A stretch of 64,000 nt of DNA. It comes from G963664115 sp965216035 (lineage in GTDB: Bacteria > Acidobacteriota > Terriglobia > 20CM-2-55-15). Shown here in pieces: positions 1-8,873 of this stretch. The stretch spans positions 62,001 through 126,000 of the forward strand of contig CBDCFM010000017.1 of NCBI GenBank assembly GCA_965216035.1, given 5' to 3'. Position 1 is the stretch's first letter. Every line of letters starts with the position of its first letter. A program made the translations under genes and the position numbers. The notes beneath the pieces were generated by a model. It made no database searches and was not told where the DNA came from. It was given only the letters and a program-made list of their open reading frames with translations.

Positions 1-1
1 G

Positions 2-538
2 GTGGTGATGATCCGCGAGCGACTAGACACTCGCGTCATCCCGCTTGACGGGCGCCCTCATCTGGATTCAGACGTCCGCCAGTGGAACGGGGCCTCTCGT
101 GGCTACTGGGAAGGGAGTACCCTGGTCGTGGAGACGAGGAATTTCACGGACAAGCAGATGGGGACCGGAATAATGAACCCAGCCAGTCGCCAGCCTGTGA
201 CCGGATTCTTCCGGGACTTGCCGGCCACTGAACCCGCGGCTTCAGCCGGACCATCCTTCATTCAAAGGGGAATCACATTCGGAAGTTTTGTTCTGACCGA
301 ACGTTTCGTGCCCGTTAGCCCGACCCGGATGCACTATTACGCCACGCTCGAGGATCCGACCACGTGGACCCGACCCTGGACCTTCATGCTCCCCTGGGTG
401 AAAGACGACAATTATCAGATACTCGAGTATGCGTGTGTCGAGGGAGAGCTCAGCGTTGGCTCGGGCCTGGCCGCCGAGCGTATGAAAGAGGAGGCAGAGA
501 GAGCCGCCGAAGAAGCCGCAAATGAGGGACGGCAGTGA
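2..538 (+). CDS. C-terminal part of secreted protein of unknown function (partial)
   Basis: The gene enters from the left edge, so its start is outside the window. The visible 178 residues contain PLDGRPHL followed by a W-N-G-x-S-R-G-x-W-E-G-S-T-L-V-V-E-T block. That block resembles the W-[EQ]-G-D-T-[LF]-V-V motif of the three partner-family proteins further right (5356, 13150, 18375). The C-terminus is Glu/Ala-rich and probably helical. Such proteins are usually exported and about 280-330 residues long in acidobacterial genomes. No catalytic motif is visible and no function can be assigned. The FAH-family gene follows 78 bases after the stop on the same strand, so the two may be co-transcribed. 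Confidence 0.75.
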   Translation: MVMIRERLDTRVIPLDGRPHLDSDVRQWNGASRGYWEGSTLVVETRNFTDKQMGTGIMNPASRQPVTGFFRDLPATEPAASAGPSFIQRGITFGSFVLTERFVPVSPTRMHYYATLEDPTTWTRPWTFMLPWVKDDNYQILEYACVEGELSVGSGLAAERMKEEAERAAEEAANEGRQ

Positions 539-616
539 TCTGGCGGCTTAAAGAACGATGAGACTGACAGGATGCGTAGTAATAGGACTCAGCGCATTCA
601 TCATACGGAGATCGCT

Positions 617-1738
617 ATGGGAACGCCCACACACTTGAAGTGTTCGTTTCGGATCCGATCATGGGGGGTCGTTGCTGCCCTCTCGTTGGCCCTGCTCTCT
701 GCGGAACAAGGCTTCGCCCTGCAGACTGGAGAGTCGACCTTCAGGCTTCTGACATTCGAGACAGGAAGCAGCGGCCCTCGGCTTGGAGCGACACGCGGGA
801 ACGGTGATCAGGACGTTCTCGACGTGCACAACGCAATCGCCTATCTGTGCCGGGCCCGCGTGCCGGAGGCGCGGGAGTTGCCTGCCATCCCCATCGATAT
901 GCGGTCTCTGATCGAGGCAGGGGACACGCCGATTCAGGCCGTCCGCTCCCTGCACGATACGATGACGGAGCTCAGGGATTCCGGAAGTCTAGTCGAGCCT
1001 GGCGGGAGTCGCCGCGTTTTCCATCCCGCCAATGGCGTGGAGTACCTTCCTCCGATCACGAACCCTTCAAAGATCTTGTCCCTGGCGGGGGCCTACCAAC
1101 GAAGGCAGCGTGATGGGACCCCAGGGAACTACGACGACGCCGAGTACCCGAGCTTCTTCTTCAAGTCCCCGGCATCGCTCACAGGGCATGAAACCGACAT
1201 CAACCTTTGGGGCCTCCTGACGACGGGCGTATACGAGCCGGAATTCGCGATCGTGATCGGCCGCAGGGCCAGAGCTGTGCCTGCTTCGGAAGCATTGGAC
1301 TACGTGGTCGGCTACACTGCGATGAACGACGTCAGCTCACGCGATCTTCCACAGGGGAACCATGGGCAGCAGGGGGGATCGATGAGCAAGTCGCTGGACA
1401 CGTTCACCCCGTTGGGACCCTACCTCACGTTGAAGGAAGATGTCCCGGATCCCAATAATCTGGATGTTGGCGGAGTGGTCGATGGGGAGCCCCATGAGTG
1501 GCCGATTCCGAACGGAAATACCTCGTTCCTCACATTCACAGTGGAGGAGACGATCGCCTATCTAAGCGAGAGGATGACGCTGGAGCCCGGCGACGTGATT
1601 GCCACGGGCGTGCCTCAACCCTCGATGACATTCGCGGAGGGGGAACTCGTTGAGGTTGTGATCGGGAACCTCGGCACACTGCGAAACAGGGTGGTGTCTG
1701 TGCCCGTCCCCGGGCACACACCCATTCCTCCGAGGTAG
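617..1738 (+). CDS. Fumarylacetoacetate hydrolase (FAH) family protein, probably exported
   Basis: This is a 373-residue protein of the FAH superfamily, metal-dependent C-C hydrolases, decarboxylases or isomerases of aromatic and sugar-acid breakdown. The fold begins near residue 135 (LPPITNPSKIL). The metal-site blocks are E-P-E-F-A-I-V-I-G (two acidic ligands, about residues 207-209) and A-M-N-D-V-S-S-R-D-L-P (Asp ligand, about 238). The late block PGDVIATGVP is also typical. Unusually for this mostly cytosolic family, the N-terminus carries a hydrophobic segment ending in GFA, which reads as a signal peptide. The ATG at 617 is preferred because it places about ten residues before that segment; an in-frame start at 572 would add 15 residues. 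The substrate cannot be told from sequence. Confidence 0.85.
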   Translation: MGTPTHLKCSFRIRSWGVVAALSLALLSAEQGFALQTGESTFRLLTFETGSSGPRLGATRGNGDQDVLDVHNAIAYLCRARVPEARELPAIPIDMRSLIEAGDTPIQAVRSLHDTMTELRDSGSLVEPGGSRRVFHPANGVEYLPPITNPSKILSLAGAYQRRQRDGTPGNYDDAEYPSFFFKSPASLTGHETDINLWGLLTTGVYEPEFAIVIGRRARAVPASEALDYVVGYTAMNDVSSRDLPQGNHGQQGGSMSKSLDTFTPLGPYLTLKEDVPDPNNLDVGGVVDGEPHEWPIPNGNTSFLTFTVEETIAYLSERMTLEPGDVIATGVPQPSMTFAEGELVEVVIGNLGTLRNRVVSVPVPGHTPIPPR

Positions 1739-1818
1739 ACGCAGGCCGGGCACGTCTTACGCGATTCAAGTAAACCCCGATAGATCCGTACAGTTTCGGT
1801 GCTTTCGACATATCTCCC

Positions 1819-2112
1819 GTGGACGACAATATCATTCAGAGCTTTGCCCGTAACGCGCCGAGTTATCTTCACAGCACACCTCTTTACTGGGATGGACCGG
1901 ATGGAGCCAGGGTCTTTACCTGCGCCGAGAAGGACTACCTCAAGTCATCTCCAATTACAGAAAATAGCCAAGAATTGTGGAATAGTTTGGATGATGGCGC
2001 GCGTGATGACTGCGGCAACTTTGCCAAGTTCGCTTCTCCGACGGTGGCCAATGGCAAGGTCTATATGGGAAGTTTTTCAAGACAGCTATGTGTGTACGGG
2101 CTGCTCGAGTAG
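1819..2112 (+). pseudogene. Remnant of the C-terminus of a PQQ-type quinoprotein/beta-propeller protein
   Basis: The frame reads P-L-Y-W-D-G-P-D-G-A-R-V-F, then E-K-D-Y-L-K, and ends S-P-T-V-A-N-G-K-V-Y-M-G-S-F-S. These are the last blades of PQQ-like/BamB-like propeller proteins, where that string normally sits just before the stop codon. Here only about 90 residues remain. The linker between the two recognisable blocks is short and unlike the family, and no upstream blades exist in any frame before the FAH gene. I read it as a decayed fragment rather than a small functional gene. The first ten or so codons may not belong to it. Confidence 0.6.
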
Positions 2113-2247
2113 TACGATGTGACCTTCACATACCTATTTAACATGCCGATTGCTCTACTTTTGGGTAGCTGATTCTCAAGTTTGTTCCAAGGCGGTTTGA
2201 AGACTGCTGGACTTCCCACGACGATACGGACACCTTCGGGGTATGGC

Positions 2248-2955
2248 ATGTTGCGAACAAAGCTGATCATCGCGGTTGCCTCCGCCCTCGTGGCCGCGGG
2301 TGGAACGACACTGGCGTACAACGAAGTTAAGAACGCCGATCCGGCGGAACTCTACAGCCTGATACGGGAGAGCGCGCTGGACGACAACCAAAAGGACTTC
2401 CTGCTCGACGTACTGGTTGCCGCGACGCTGGGTGCGGACGACGCCGAGATTCGCGATCGGGTGCTACGCTCTCTGGACGCGCAGATCATCAGGGCACGGA
2501 TCGAGCTTTCCGCAGTCCAGAGCAGGACAGGCCAATATCCCAATCTCGAAGCGAGCCTGCAACGCCTGGAGTTCGAGCTTGCGGGACTCGTTGCTGCGCA
2601 GGCTCGGGCGGTCCCGCTTCTCAACCGCGCGGATGTACCTCAGGACGAGTTTACCGCAGAGTTTACGCGCATCGTCATGCTGCTGAACGATCCGCCGGAG
2701 TTGGGCGCGGCCCCGCCACCCGCCGTCAGGCTTGACATTCCTGACGAAGAGGTACTTACCGTGGTGGCGGCACGCAGTGCGCTCCGCTGGTCCTACTGGT
2801 GGGGCATCGTCCAGGCGGTGGGTGGCGTGGGCATGGCCGTTGTCGGTGCGATTGTCACGATCCTCAGCGCAGTCGGACTGTATCTGGACCTGCAGAAGAA
2901 GAGGCGGGGCGAGACCGAAGAAGAGAAGCCGAGAATCATCCTGCCAGGGGCGTGA
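2248..2955 (+). CDS. Hypothetical membrane protein with two transmembrane segments
   Basis: I do not recognise this 235-residue protein. From the ATG at 2248 it starts with a hydrophobic segment (about residues 4-22). A mostly helical, Glu/Asp/Arg-rich middle region follows (about 25-150), then a short Pro-rich stretch. A second strongly hydrophobic segment with Gly-Val repeats (about 190-212) is followed by a basic and acidic tail (KKRRGETEEEK). This suggests both ends anchored in the inner membrane with the middle region periplasmic. The in-frame start at 2182 would put 22 unlikely residues ahead of the first hydrophobic segment. It stands alone between the quinoprotein remnant and the first IS256 element. 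Confidence 0.6.
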   Translation: MLRTKLIIAVASALVAAGGTTLAYNEVKNADPAELYSLIRESALDDNQKDFLLDVLVAATLGADDAEIRDRVLRSLDAQIIRARIELSAVQSRTGQYPNLEASLQRLEFELAGLVAAQARAVPLLNRADVPQDEFTAEFTRIVMLLNDPPELGAAPPPAVRLDIPDEEVLTVVAARSALRWSYWWGIVQAVGGVGMAVVGAIVTILSAVGLYLDLQKKRRGETEEEKPRIILPGA

Positions 2956-3155
2956 GTCGGTCGCCGACCTAGGATTCAGAAACTGCAGCTGGGAACGATT
3001 TTTTGTCTTGATTCCGTCGTTCTGCCTCCTGCGACTCAACATAGCACCCCAACTCCGACATTCCCGCCGTGCGTCTTGTCACCCGCTACTCTAAGAACCC
3101 CGCTTCCGAGTAGGGGAAGCCACGACCGGTCCTTAGGTATCCCCAGCGCTGTATC

Positions 3156-4522
3156 GAGGTCATTACAAAAGGTGTGTAAAAGTCATCAGGCGGCGGCCTT
3201 CGATTTGGACACGACTCTGATGCCGTCAGCGAATTGCTGACCATCATAGACCTCTTGTAAGAGATCGGAACCCTTTAAGTGCCGCCAAGCCTTCTCAGCG
3301 ACACGCAGTAACCTCCAGATCATCGCAGTTGCATTCTCGACACGCTTGAAGCGACGAGCGGCGTTGGTTCTCAACCGCACCATGTCGAAGGGTGACTCAA
3401 CGATGTTGGTCGTTCTCAGATGCACCCAGTGTTGCTTCGGGAACGCATAGAAGGTGATCATCCGATCCCAGTCCCGCAACAGCGTCTCACCCGCCTTCGG
3501 ATAGTTCTTTTGATATCGGCGAATGAACTGATCCCGCTTACGTTCGCATGCGGCTCGGGAGTCGGCGAAGGCCATCCCGTGGAGAAGCTGCCTGGCCGCC
3601 GGCTGGTCGGTCTTTGGCAGGTGATCCACCACGTTCATCGACTTGTGGTTCCAGCAGCGTTGTTCCTGGCCCTCGGGGTGTTGCTCGGCCAGGGCGGACC
3701 AAATTCCCAGGTGACCATCGGCAACGGTCAGTCGTCCCAGCTTCAGACCCCGATCCCTGAGGTTCCGCAGAATACGACTCCAGGATTCCTTGCTCTCCCT
3801 CTGACCGCTCTCACAGGCCAACAGCACTTTACGCCCGTCTGACAGGCCTGCGATGATCACCAGTAGTGCCGCCCGTTCTTTCGCGATCCCCGCTTTTACG
3901 TACAAGCCGTCCGCCCAGTGATACACCACCTCAAGCTCGGACAGATCCTGCTGGCTCCACTCGTCGTATTCCAGTTGCCATGTCGATTTCAGCCGTTGAA
4001 TCGACGCCCGCGACAACGGAGCGCCCGCACCCAGCAGTCCGCGCATTGCCTGCTCGAAGTCTCCTGTGGCCAGGCCGTGAAGATAGAGTTCGGGAAGCAG
4101 TTGCCCCAGCTGCTTCGATTTCCGGTGAAAGTACGGCAGAATCTCACTCTCGAAGCGCTCGGTCGTGTTCCGGACCCGGGGCCGACGAACCTCCATCGTT
4201 CCGTTCAACATCGCAAACCGTCGCGGTTTCCCGTGACCGTTCCGGTAGCCCCGTCGATCCGAACTCCGCTCCGATTTCCTTCGACCCAAGAACTGCGTCA
4301 CTTCGTCTTCCAGAAGTTCCTGGAGCCAATCCTGCACTCGTGATCGCGCCCAATCTTCCAGAACCTCATACTGCTTCGTTGACGCCGCTACTTCCGGTGT
4401 GTTCTTCTTCTCCATGGGTGGTGTACCTTTCTCCCGGTTGGCCCCGGGATTTGCTTGCGGTTAATAGTTCACCGAAAGCGTACACCGCCTTTTTCTTTTT
4501 ACACACTTATTGGAACGACCTC
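3156..4522 (-). mobile_element. IS256-family insertion sequence, copy 1 (type A)
   Basis: This 1367-bp element is bounded by imperfect 27-bp terminal inverted repeats. The left end starts GAGGTCATTACAAAAGG and the right end, read inwards, starts GAGGTCGTTCCAATAAG; both continue into TGTGTAAAA. It is flanked by identical 8-bp direct repeats GCTGTATC (3148-3155 and 4523-4530). The 8-bp duplication is the size known for the IS256 family, and its perfect preservation indicates a recent insertion. The element encodes one transposase on the minus strand. Confidence 0.93.
3186..4415 (-). CDS. IS256-family transposase (409 aa)
   Basis: This DDE (RNase H-fold) transposase of the IS256/Mutator-like family mobilises the element that contains it. 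The acidic triad is visible: Asp in YHWADG (about 169), Asp in TVADGHLGIW (about 233) and Glu in TTNIVES (about 340). The family Q-R-C-W-x-H-K block lies near residue 252. The length is normal for the family and the frame has no break, so the element is probably still active. It is clearly different in sequence from the two type-B IS256 transposases at 9599 and 16923. The ATG at 4415 has a purine-rich stretch (GGGAGAAAGG) upstream. Confidence 0.95.
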   Translation of the reverse strand: MEKKNTPEVAASTKQYEVLEDWARSRVQDWLQELLEDEVTQFLGRRKSERSSDRRGYRNGHGKPRRFAMLNGTMEVRRPRVRNTTERFESEILPYFHRKSKQLGQLLPELYLHGLATGDFEQAMRGLLGAGAPLSRASIQRLKSTWQLEYDEWSQQDLSELEVVYHWADGLYVKAGIAKERAALLVIIAGLSDGRKVLLACESGQRESKESWSRILRNLRDRGLKLGRLTVADGHLGIWSALAEQHPEGQEQRCWNHKSMNVVDHLPKTDQPAARQLLHGMAFADSRAACERKRDQFIRRYQKNYPKAGETLLRDWDRMITFYAFPKQHWVHLRTTNIVESPFDMVRLRTNAARRFKRVENATAMIWRLLRVAEKAWRHLKGSDLLQEVYDGQQFADGIRVVSKSKAAA

Positions 4523-4829
4523 GCTGTATCGGCCGTTTCCGTCAGCAGGCCCGTGTAGGTTCTACGTAGCCGATCTTCAGCCGACACTTTCACCTTCATT
4601 CGATCCTCCTTCAGATCGTTTCGATCACGAAAGTGTCTCTTAGTTTTTCAGCGGATCCTGTGCGAAATGCTCTGAAGGGCTGCAATTCTCACGCCCGGGC
4701 CCCTGATTTCGCCTATGCGCTATCAAAAGTCAGATATCATTTGATCGAGCGGCTCAATCGTCTTTAGAGCTTGGTTTTCAAGCTCATTTAACCCGTAGTT
4801 TTCCAAATTCTGAAATCAAGTGGTGCTTC

Positions 4830-5246
4830 ATGAGCATTGAACGAAGGGTTGCTGCTGTAGTTTTTCCCCTGGTGTTCGTGGTGGTGGGCGGAGTGGTTTT
4901 CTCAGCCCACCACTCCACCGCGGGCTACGACCGAGATCGTACAATTACGACGACGGGGGTTGTTACGGAATTCAGGTGGATAAACCCCCACACGTTTCTT
5001 GCCTGGGTGGTGACGGACGAAAACGGAAACGAGGTGGAGTGGACGGGTGAAATGCTGTCCATACAGACGGTGACCAGTTGGGGCTTGAACCGCCGCTCGT
5101 TCAGGCCGGGAGACCCAGTGACCGTTACCGGCTTTCCCTCGAGGACGGGCACCCCTCACAGCATAGTCCAAAAGGTCGTGATGACTGAGGATGGCAGTGT
5201 TGTGGTCGATCGAACTGGGCAGGAAGACCCCGACGGAATTCCGTAG
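4830..5246 (+). CDS. DUF6152-family exported protein
   Basis: This 138-residue protein has an N-terminal signal peptide ending after a hydrophobic Val/Phe-rich stretch (about residue 24). A short beta-rich domain follows, with the family pattern A-H-H-S near its start, G-V-V-x-E-F-R-W-I-N-P-H (about 44-55), W-T-G-E-M and R-P-G-D-P-V-T-V-T-G-F-P (about 90-101). Those are hallmarks of DUF6152, whose function is unknown. The AHH start of the mature part may bind metal, but that is speculation. A partner-family protein follows 109 bases downstream. The same DUF6152-then-partner order recurs at 14488-13150, so the two probably act together in the periplasm. Confidence 0.85.
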   Translation: MSIERRVAAVVFPLVFVVVGGVVFSAHHSTAGYDRDRTITTTGVVTEFRWINPHTFLAWVVTDENGNEVEWTGEMLSIQTVTSWGLNRRSFRPGDPVTVTGFPSRTGTPHSIVQKVVMTEDGSVVVDRTGQEDPDGIP

Positions 5247-5355
5247 GCGTAGGGTAGGGACTTCGGTCAATGGAAACGCGCAGGCGTCACTTCGCATGTC
5301 GAGAACGTTAAAGTGGCGCATCACTGAGTCTTCAGAAATTGAGGAGATATGACGG

Positions 5356-6201
5356 ATGCGAAACCGAATTCTTGTGTCGTTAACCTTGGTGGTCGTTCTG
5401 GTGATTTCTTTGTCCGCCGCCTCCGCCCAGACCTCGCAGCGTCCCACCTGGCTACCCTGTGCACAATGCATCGATGAACAGACGACAACCGCGGCGCGCG
5501 CGGAGACAGCAGACCTGCCCTATAACGCGGGCGACCTGTCGGGAGTTTGGGGCCCGATTCCACGGCTGGAACGGCAACTCAGCGTACCGCCACCTCGCCT
5601 CACAGCCCTGGGACAAGAAAAGTACGACGCCACCATGGCCGACGAAACGCCGGACGGGATAACGATTTCCAATACGAAGGACCCTCTTCTGGTCTGCGAT
5701 CCGATGGGTTGGCCTCGCCTGTTCACATATAACTACGGATTCGAGTTCGTCCAGAATCCGGACAGGATGTTCCAGTTTTTTGAGTGGGGCCATTCCTGGC
5801 GCACTATCTGGACGGACGGGCGGGCTCTTCCCGAGGATCCCGATCCACGGTGGTTGGGATACTCTGTAGGCAGATGGGAGGGAGACACGTTCGTTGTCGA
5901 GTCGAACGGATTTGACGAGAGGTCTTGGCTGTCAGAAAACGTACAAGATCGTCGGTGGGGCTGGCCGCACACTGAGGAGATGCGGCTGGAGGAACGTTAC
6001 CGGCGGGTGAGCCATAACGAGATCGAGGCGACCATGACAATCATCGACCCGAACACCTACGCCGAGCCCTGGGTGACTTCGAGCAGTATCTTTCTGACCC
6101 CAGGCACCGAGATCGGGGAGTATTTCTGCGTACCGTCCGATGCAGCTATTTTCAACAACCGTGTAATGCGTGGATTGAGTGGCCTAGCTCCCGAGTATTG
6201 A
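5356..6201 (+). CDS. Secreted partner-family protein (WxGDTLVV family), unknown function
   Basis: This 281-residue protein has a clear signal peptide (hydrophobic core about residues 6-20, cleavage near SAASA-Q). Its domain is shared with the proteins at 13150 and 18375: D-L-S-G-V-W near the start, C-D-P-M-G-W-P-R in the middle, then a W-T-D-G-R-A-L-P block. The signature G-R-W-E-G-D-T-F-V-V-E-S-N-G-F-D-E-R-S-W-L follows, and then R-L-E-E-R-Y-R-R-V. The repeated signature and beta-prone spacing suggest a beta-barrel or lipocalin-like fold, but this is only inference. It has two N-terminal cysteines (C-A-Q-C) that its paralogues lack. The start ATG at 5356 lies 11 bases after a GAGGAG-like purine stretch. 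Confidence 0.8.
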   Translation: MRNRILVSLTLVVVLVISLSAASAQTSQRPTWLPCAQCIDEQTTTAARAETADLPYNAGDLSGVWGPIPRLERQLSVPPPRLTALGQEKYDATMADETPDGITISNTKDPLLVCDPMGWPRLFTYNYGFEFVQNPDRMFQFFEWGHSWRTIWTDGRALPEDPDPRWLGYSVGRWEGDTFVVESNGFDERSWLSENVQDRRWGWPHTEEMRLEERYRRVSHNEIEATMTIIDPNTYAEPWVTSSSIFLTPGTEIGEYFCVPSDAAIFNNRVMRGLSGLAPEY

Positions 6202-6294
6202 GAACCGAAAGATGCTGACGCCGAAGATCAACACCCGGATTGTGGGGAGAGGAGCCACCCCCGAAAAGGGGATTTTAGTAGGGAGTAAGGAGCA

Positions 6295-7233
6295 ATGCCA
6301 GACAAGTTGCAAAGAACGTTTCTCGTTATATGCCTCGGCATGTTTTTCGCACTTATGGAGATCACCGGGGCGATCGCCGTCGGTCCCGACCCTGTGGGGA
6401 TGGCCTTTGATGGAGAAAACATTTGGGTGGCAAATACTGGCACCGGCACCGTGGAAAAGCTGAGAGCCAGCGACGGGACCCGAGTGGACACCTACCAACT
6501 CGGAGGATCCCCTCTTCGATTGGTTCATGACGGCGCGAACATCTGGGTCGCTCAAGCAGCCGGATCGTTGACAAAGATCCAGGCCAGCGATGGATCTATA
6601 CTGGAAACGTATGATGTGCGCTCTCCTCAGGGAATCGCTTACGATGGCGAAAGCATCTGGTTGAGCAATATTTCGGCAGGCACGGTGACAAAGTTAAGCG
6701 GCATCGATGGATCAATCGTTGGCGTTTATCACGTCGGCGAGCGGCCGGAGGGTTTGTTGTTTGCCGGACAATTCATCTGGGTCGCCAACTCGGGCAGCAA
6801 TACCGTCGCTAAATTAAGAACCACTGATGGCTCCATCGTCGGCACATATGCCGTCGGAGACTGCCCGTCACAACTTGCTTTTGACGGTGAAAGTGTCTGG
6901 GTGACCAATTATTGCAGTAACGACGTCACGAAATTGAATGAGAACGACGGTTCCACGATTGGGACCTATCCTGTGGGTTCTTTTCCACTTGGCATTGCCT
7001 TCGGCAGCTCAAGCATCTGGGTGGCCAACTACGGCGGCAACGACGTGACGAAGCTTAGCCTGGATGGCACAGAAATGGACACCTACCCAGTTGGGGACAC
7101 TCCCGCTGACCTCCTGTTCGACGGAACCGATATATGGGTGACGAACGTTCGTAGCGACAACGTGATAAAGCTCCGCGCAAGTGATGGCTCGACGCTGATT
7201 ACGTATTCCCTCGCGCAGAACGCCGTCGAATGA
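6295..7233 (+). CDS. Exported seven-bladed beta-propeller protein (YncE/NHL-like)
   Basis: This 312-residue protein has an N-terminal hydrophobic signal segment (about residues 8-28). The remainder consists of seven consecutive repeats of 39-42 residues. Each repeat follows the pattern G-x-x-P-x-x-[LI]-x-[FY]-D-G-x-x-[IV]-W-V-x-N, then V-x-K-L, then D-G-S and T-Y-x-V. Seven blades are the usual closed-propeller number for YncE/NHL/Vgb-type proteins, so the protein looks complete. There are no haem or quinone ligands, so a binding or scaffold role is more likely than catalysis. An AGGAG-type ribosome site lies at 6286-6290. Confidence 0.8.
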   Translation: MPDKLQRTFLVICLGMFFALMEITGAIAVGPDPVGMAFDGENIWVANTGTGTVEKLRASDGTRVDTYQLGGSPLRLVHDGANIWVAQAAGSLTKIQASDGSILETYDVRSPQGIAYDGESIWLSNISAGTVTKLSGIDGSIVGVYHVGERPEGLLFAGQFIWVANSGSNTVAKLRTTDGSIVGTYAVGDCPSQLAFDGESVWVTNYCSNDVTKLNENDGSTIGTYPVGSFPLGIAFGSSSIWVANYGGNDVTKLSLDGTEMDTYPVGDTPADLLFDGTDIWVTNVRSDNVIKLRASDGSTLITYSLAQNAVE

Positions 7234-7332
7234 CGAGTGAACCCCGCTGGCTGATGCTGGAAACGTAACATCGATCCCTGATCCCGCACCGAGGACTCTC
7301 CTGTCAAAGGTCTTTGAAACAAGAGGAGCGCC

Positions 7333-8823
7333 ATGGCAAATCTGAGACAGCCTGTTCAGCAGTCTATTTGGGCAGTGCTGCCGAAGAAACGGCAGAATTT
7401 TTATGGCGGCGCTTTGCATGAATCCGCGTCTGGCCAGTACACCGAATCCCTAAATCCCGCCACTCAGGAGAGTCTCGGGCCAGTGGCCGAAGCGAATGCA
7501 GAGGATGTTGACGACGCGGTGCGTGCGGCCGAGCAGGCGGCCCGGGCGTATGGCAAGGCGTCACCGCTAGAACGGACCCAGATGCTGCGTGGGGCCGCGG
7601 AGATCGTGCGCCGCCATGGGGAAGATCTCGCGTTCATCGACTCCGCGGACTGCGGCAATCCGATCAAGGAAATGATCAAGGACACCAATGTCGCTGCTAA
7701 CGTGCTCGACTACTTCGCCGGGTTGACCGGTGAAACCAAGGGGCACACCATTCCAATGAACAACCCGTCGCTCAACTTTACGCTGCGCGAACCCTACGGC
7801 GTGTGTGCTCGAATCTATCCATCCAATCACCCGTTCATGTTTGCTGCCGCGAAAATCGCCGCGCCCCTTGCGGCCGGAAATACAATCGTGATCAAGCCGC
7901 CCGAGCAGGCGCCCCTTTCGTCGTTGCGCCTGATGGAACTCCTCGAGGACGTCTTTCCACCGGGCGTTTTGAACTGCGTTACGGGAGGCAAGGACACGGG
8001 CGCGGCACTTGCCAGACACCCGTTGGTGGCCAAAGTCGCCCTGACCGGCAGCATTCGGGCGGGGCGAGCGGTAATGAGAGGGGCGGCCGATTCCCTGAAA
8101 GGAATTGTGCTCGAGCTTGGCGGGAAGAACGCACTCATGATCTATCCCGACGCCGATCTGGAAAAGGCGGTGCAAGGCGCCGTACGCGGAATGAATTTCC
8201 TGTGGTGCGGCCAGTCCTGCGGCTCGACTTCGCGCCTGTTCATCCACGAATCGGTTCACGACGAAGTTCTCGCCGCCGTCGTGAAAGGCATCGAGTCCGC
8301 TCACACGCCGGGGATTCCCACCGATGTGGAGACCACGATGGGATGTCTTGTGAGCCAGGCCGGGTATGACAATGCGATGCGGTACATTGAATACGGCAAA
8401 CAGGACGGCGCCCGCCTGGTGCTCGGCGGCAAGCGGCCGGACGATCCTAACCTCGATGGAGGCTTCTTCATTGAACCGACAGTGTTCGCCGATGTCCGGC
8501 CGCATATGCGCATTGCGCAGGAGGAAATTTTTGGACCGGTGCTTTCGGTATTGAAATGGTCCGGCGAAGATGCGTTGTTCGATGCCGTCAACGGCGTGGA
8601 TTATGGGCTTACGTGTTCAATCTGGACCCGGGATCTGAACACGGCCCTCCAGGCGGCCGAGCGTGTTGCAGCGGGTTACGTGTGGATCAACGGGTCCTCA
8701 GCCCATTTCATTGGCGCGCCCTTCGGCGGATATAAACACTCGGGCATCGGGCGCGAGGAGTGCCTGGAGGAATTGCTCGACTACACGCAGCTGAAAAATG
8801 TCAACATCACTTTCGATGCGTGA
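7333..8823 (+). CDS. NAD(P)-dependent aldehyde dehydrogenase
   Basis: This 496-residue protein belongs to the aldehyde dehydrogenase superfamily and oxidises an aldehyde to the acid in the cytosol. The catalytic cysteine is Cys296 in GQSCGSTSR and the general base is Glu261 in LELGGKN. The cofactor-binding strand reads V-A-L-T-G-S, and the late motif E-E-I-F-G-P-V-L is present. It is closest in feel to the betaine-aldehyde/aromatic-aldehyde branch (residues G-Y-V-W-I-N-G near the end). The ATG has a GAGGAG ribosome site 4 bases before it. The amidohydrolase gene interrupted by an IS follows 50 bases later on the same strand, so the pair may once have formed a degradation operon. Confidence 0.93.
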   Translation: MANLRQPVQQSIWAVLPKKRQNFYGGALHESASGQYTESLNPATQESLGPVAEANAEDVDDAVRAAEQAARAYGKASPLERTQMLRGAAEIVRRHGEDLAFIDSADCGNPIKEMIKDTNVAANVLDYFAGLTGETKGHTIPMNNPSLNFTLREPYGVCARIYPSNHPFMFAAAKIAAPLAAGNTIVIKPPEQAPLSSLRLMELLEDVFPPGVLNCVTGGKDTGAALARHPLVAKVALTGSIRAGRAVMRGAADSLKGIVLELGGKNALMIYPDADLEKAVQGAVRGMNFLWCGQSCGSTSRLFIHESVHDEVLAAVVKGIESAHTPGIPTDVETTMGCLVSQAGYDNAMRYIEYGKQDGARLVLGGKRPDDPNLDGGFFIEPTVFADVRPHMRIAQEEIFGPVLSVLKWSGEDALFDAVNGVDYGLTCSIWTRDLNTALQAAERVAAGYVWINGSSAHFIGAPFGGYKHSGIGREECLEELLDYTQLKNVNITFDA

Positions 8824-8873
8824 GGATCGGAAGTGATTTAGTAGATCGTTCATTCGGCAATGGGAGATCGTCC

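Larger units (their letters stand above)
3036..4599 (-). pseudogene. Small 62-codon ORF split by an IS256 insertion (tentative)
   Basis: Removing the IS at 3156-4522 and one copy of its 8-base target duplication rejoins 4599-4523 with 3147-3036. The result is one uninterrupted minus-strand frame of 62 codons. It begins at an ATG (4599-4597) preceded by an excellent Shine-Dalgarno stretch AAGGAGGA at 4611-4604, and it ends at TGA (3038-3036). The product starts MKVKVSAEDRLRR and matches nothing I recognise. The strong ribosome site suggests a real gene, but its length is also compatible with chance. Confidence 0.3.

Noticed and set aside
7567..8505. 312-codon minus-strand frame
   Set aside because: Fully antisense to the aldehyde dehydrogenase gene and without recognisable motifs.
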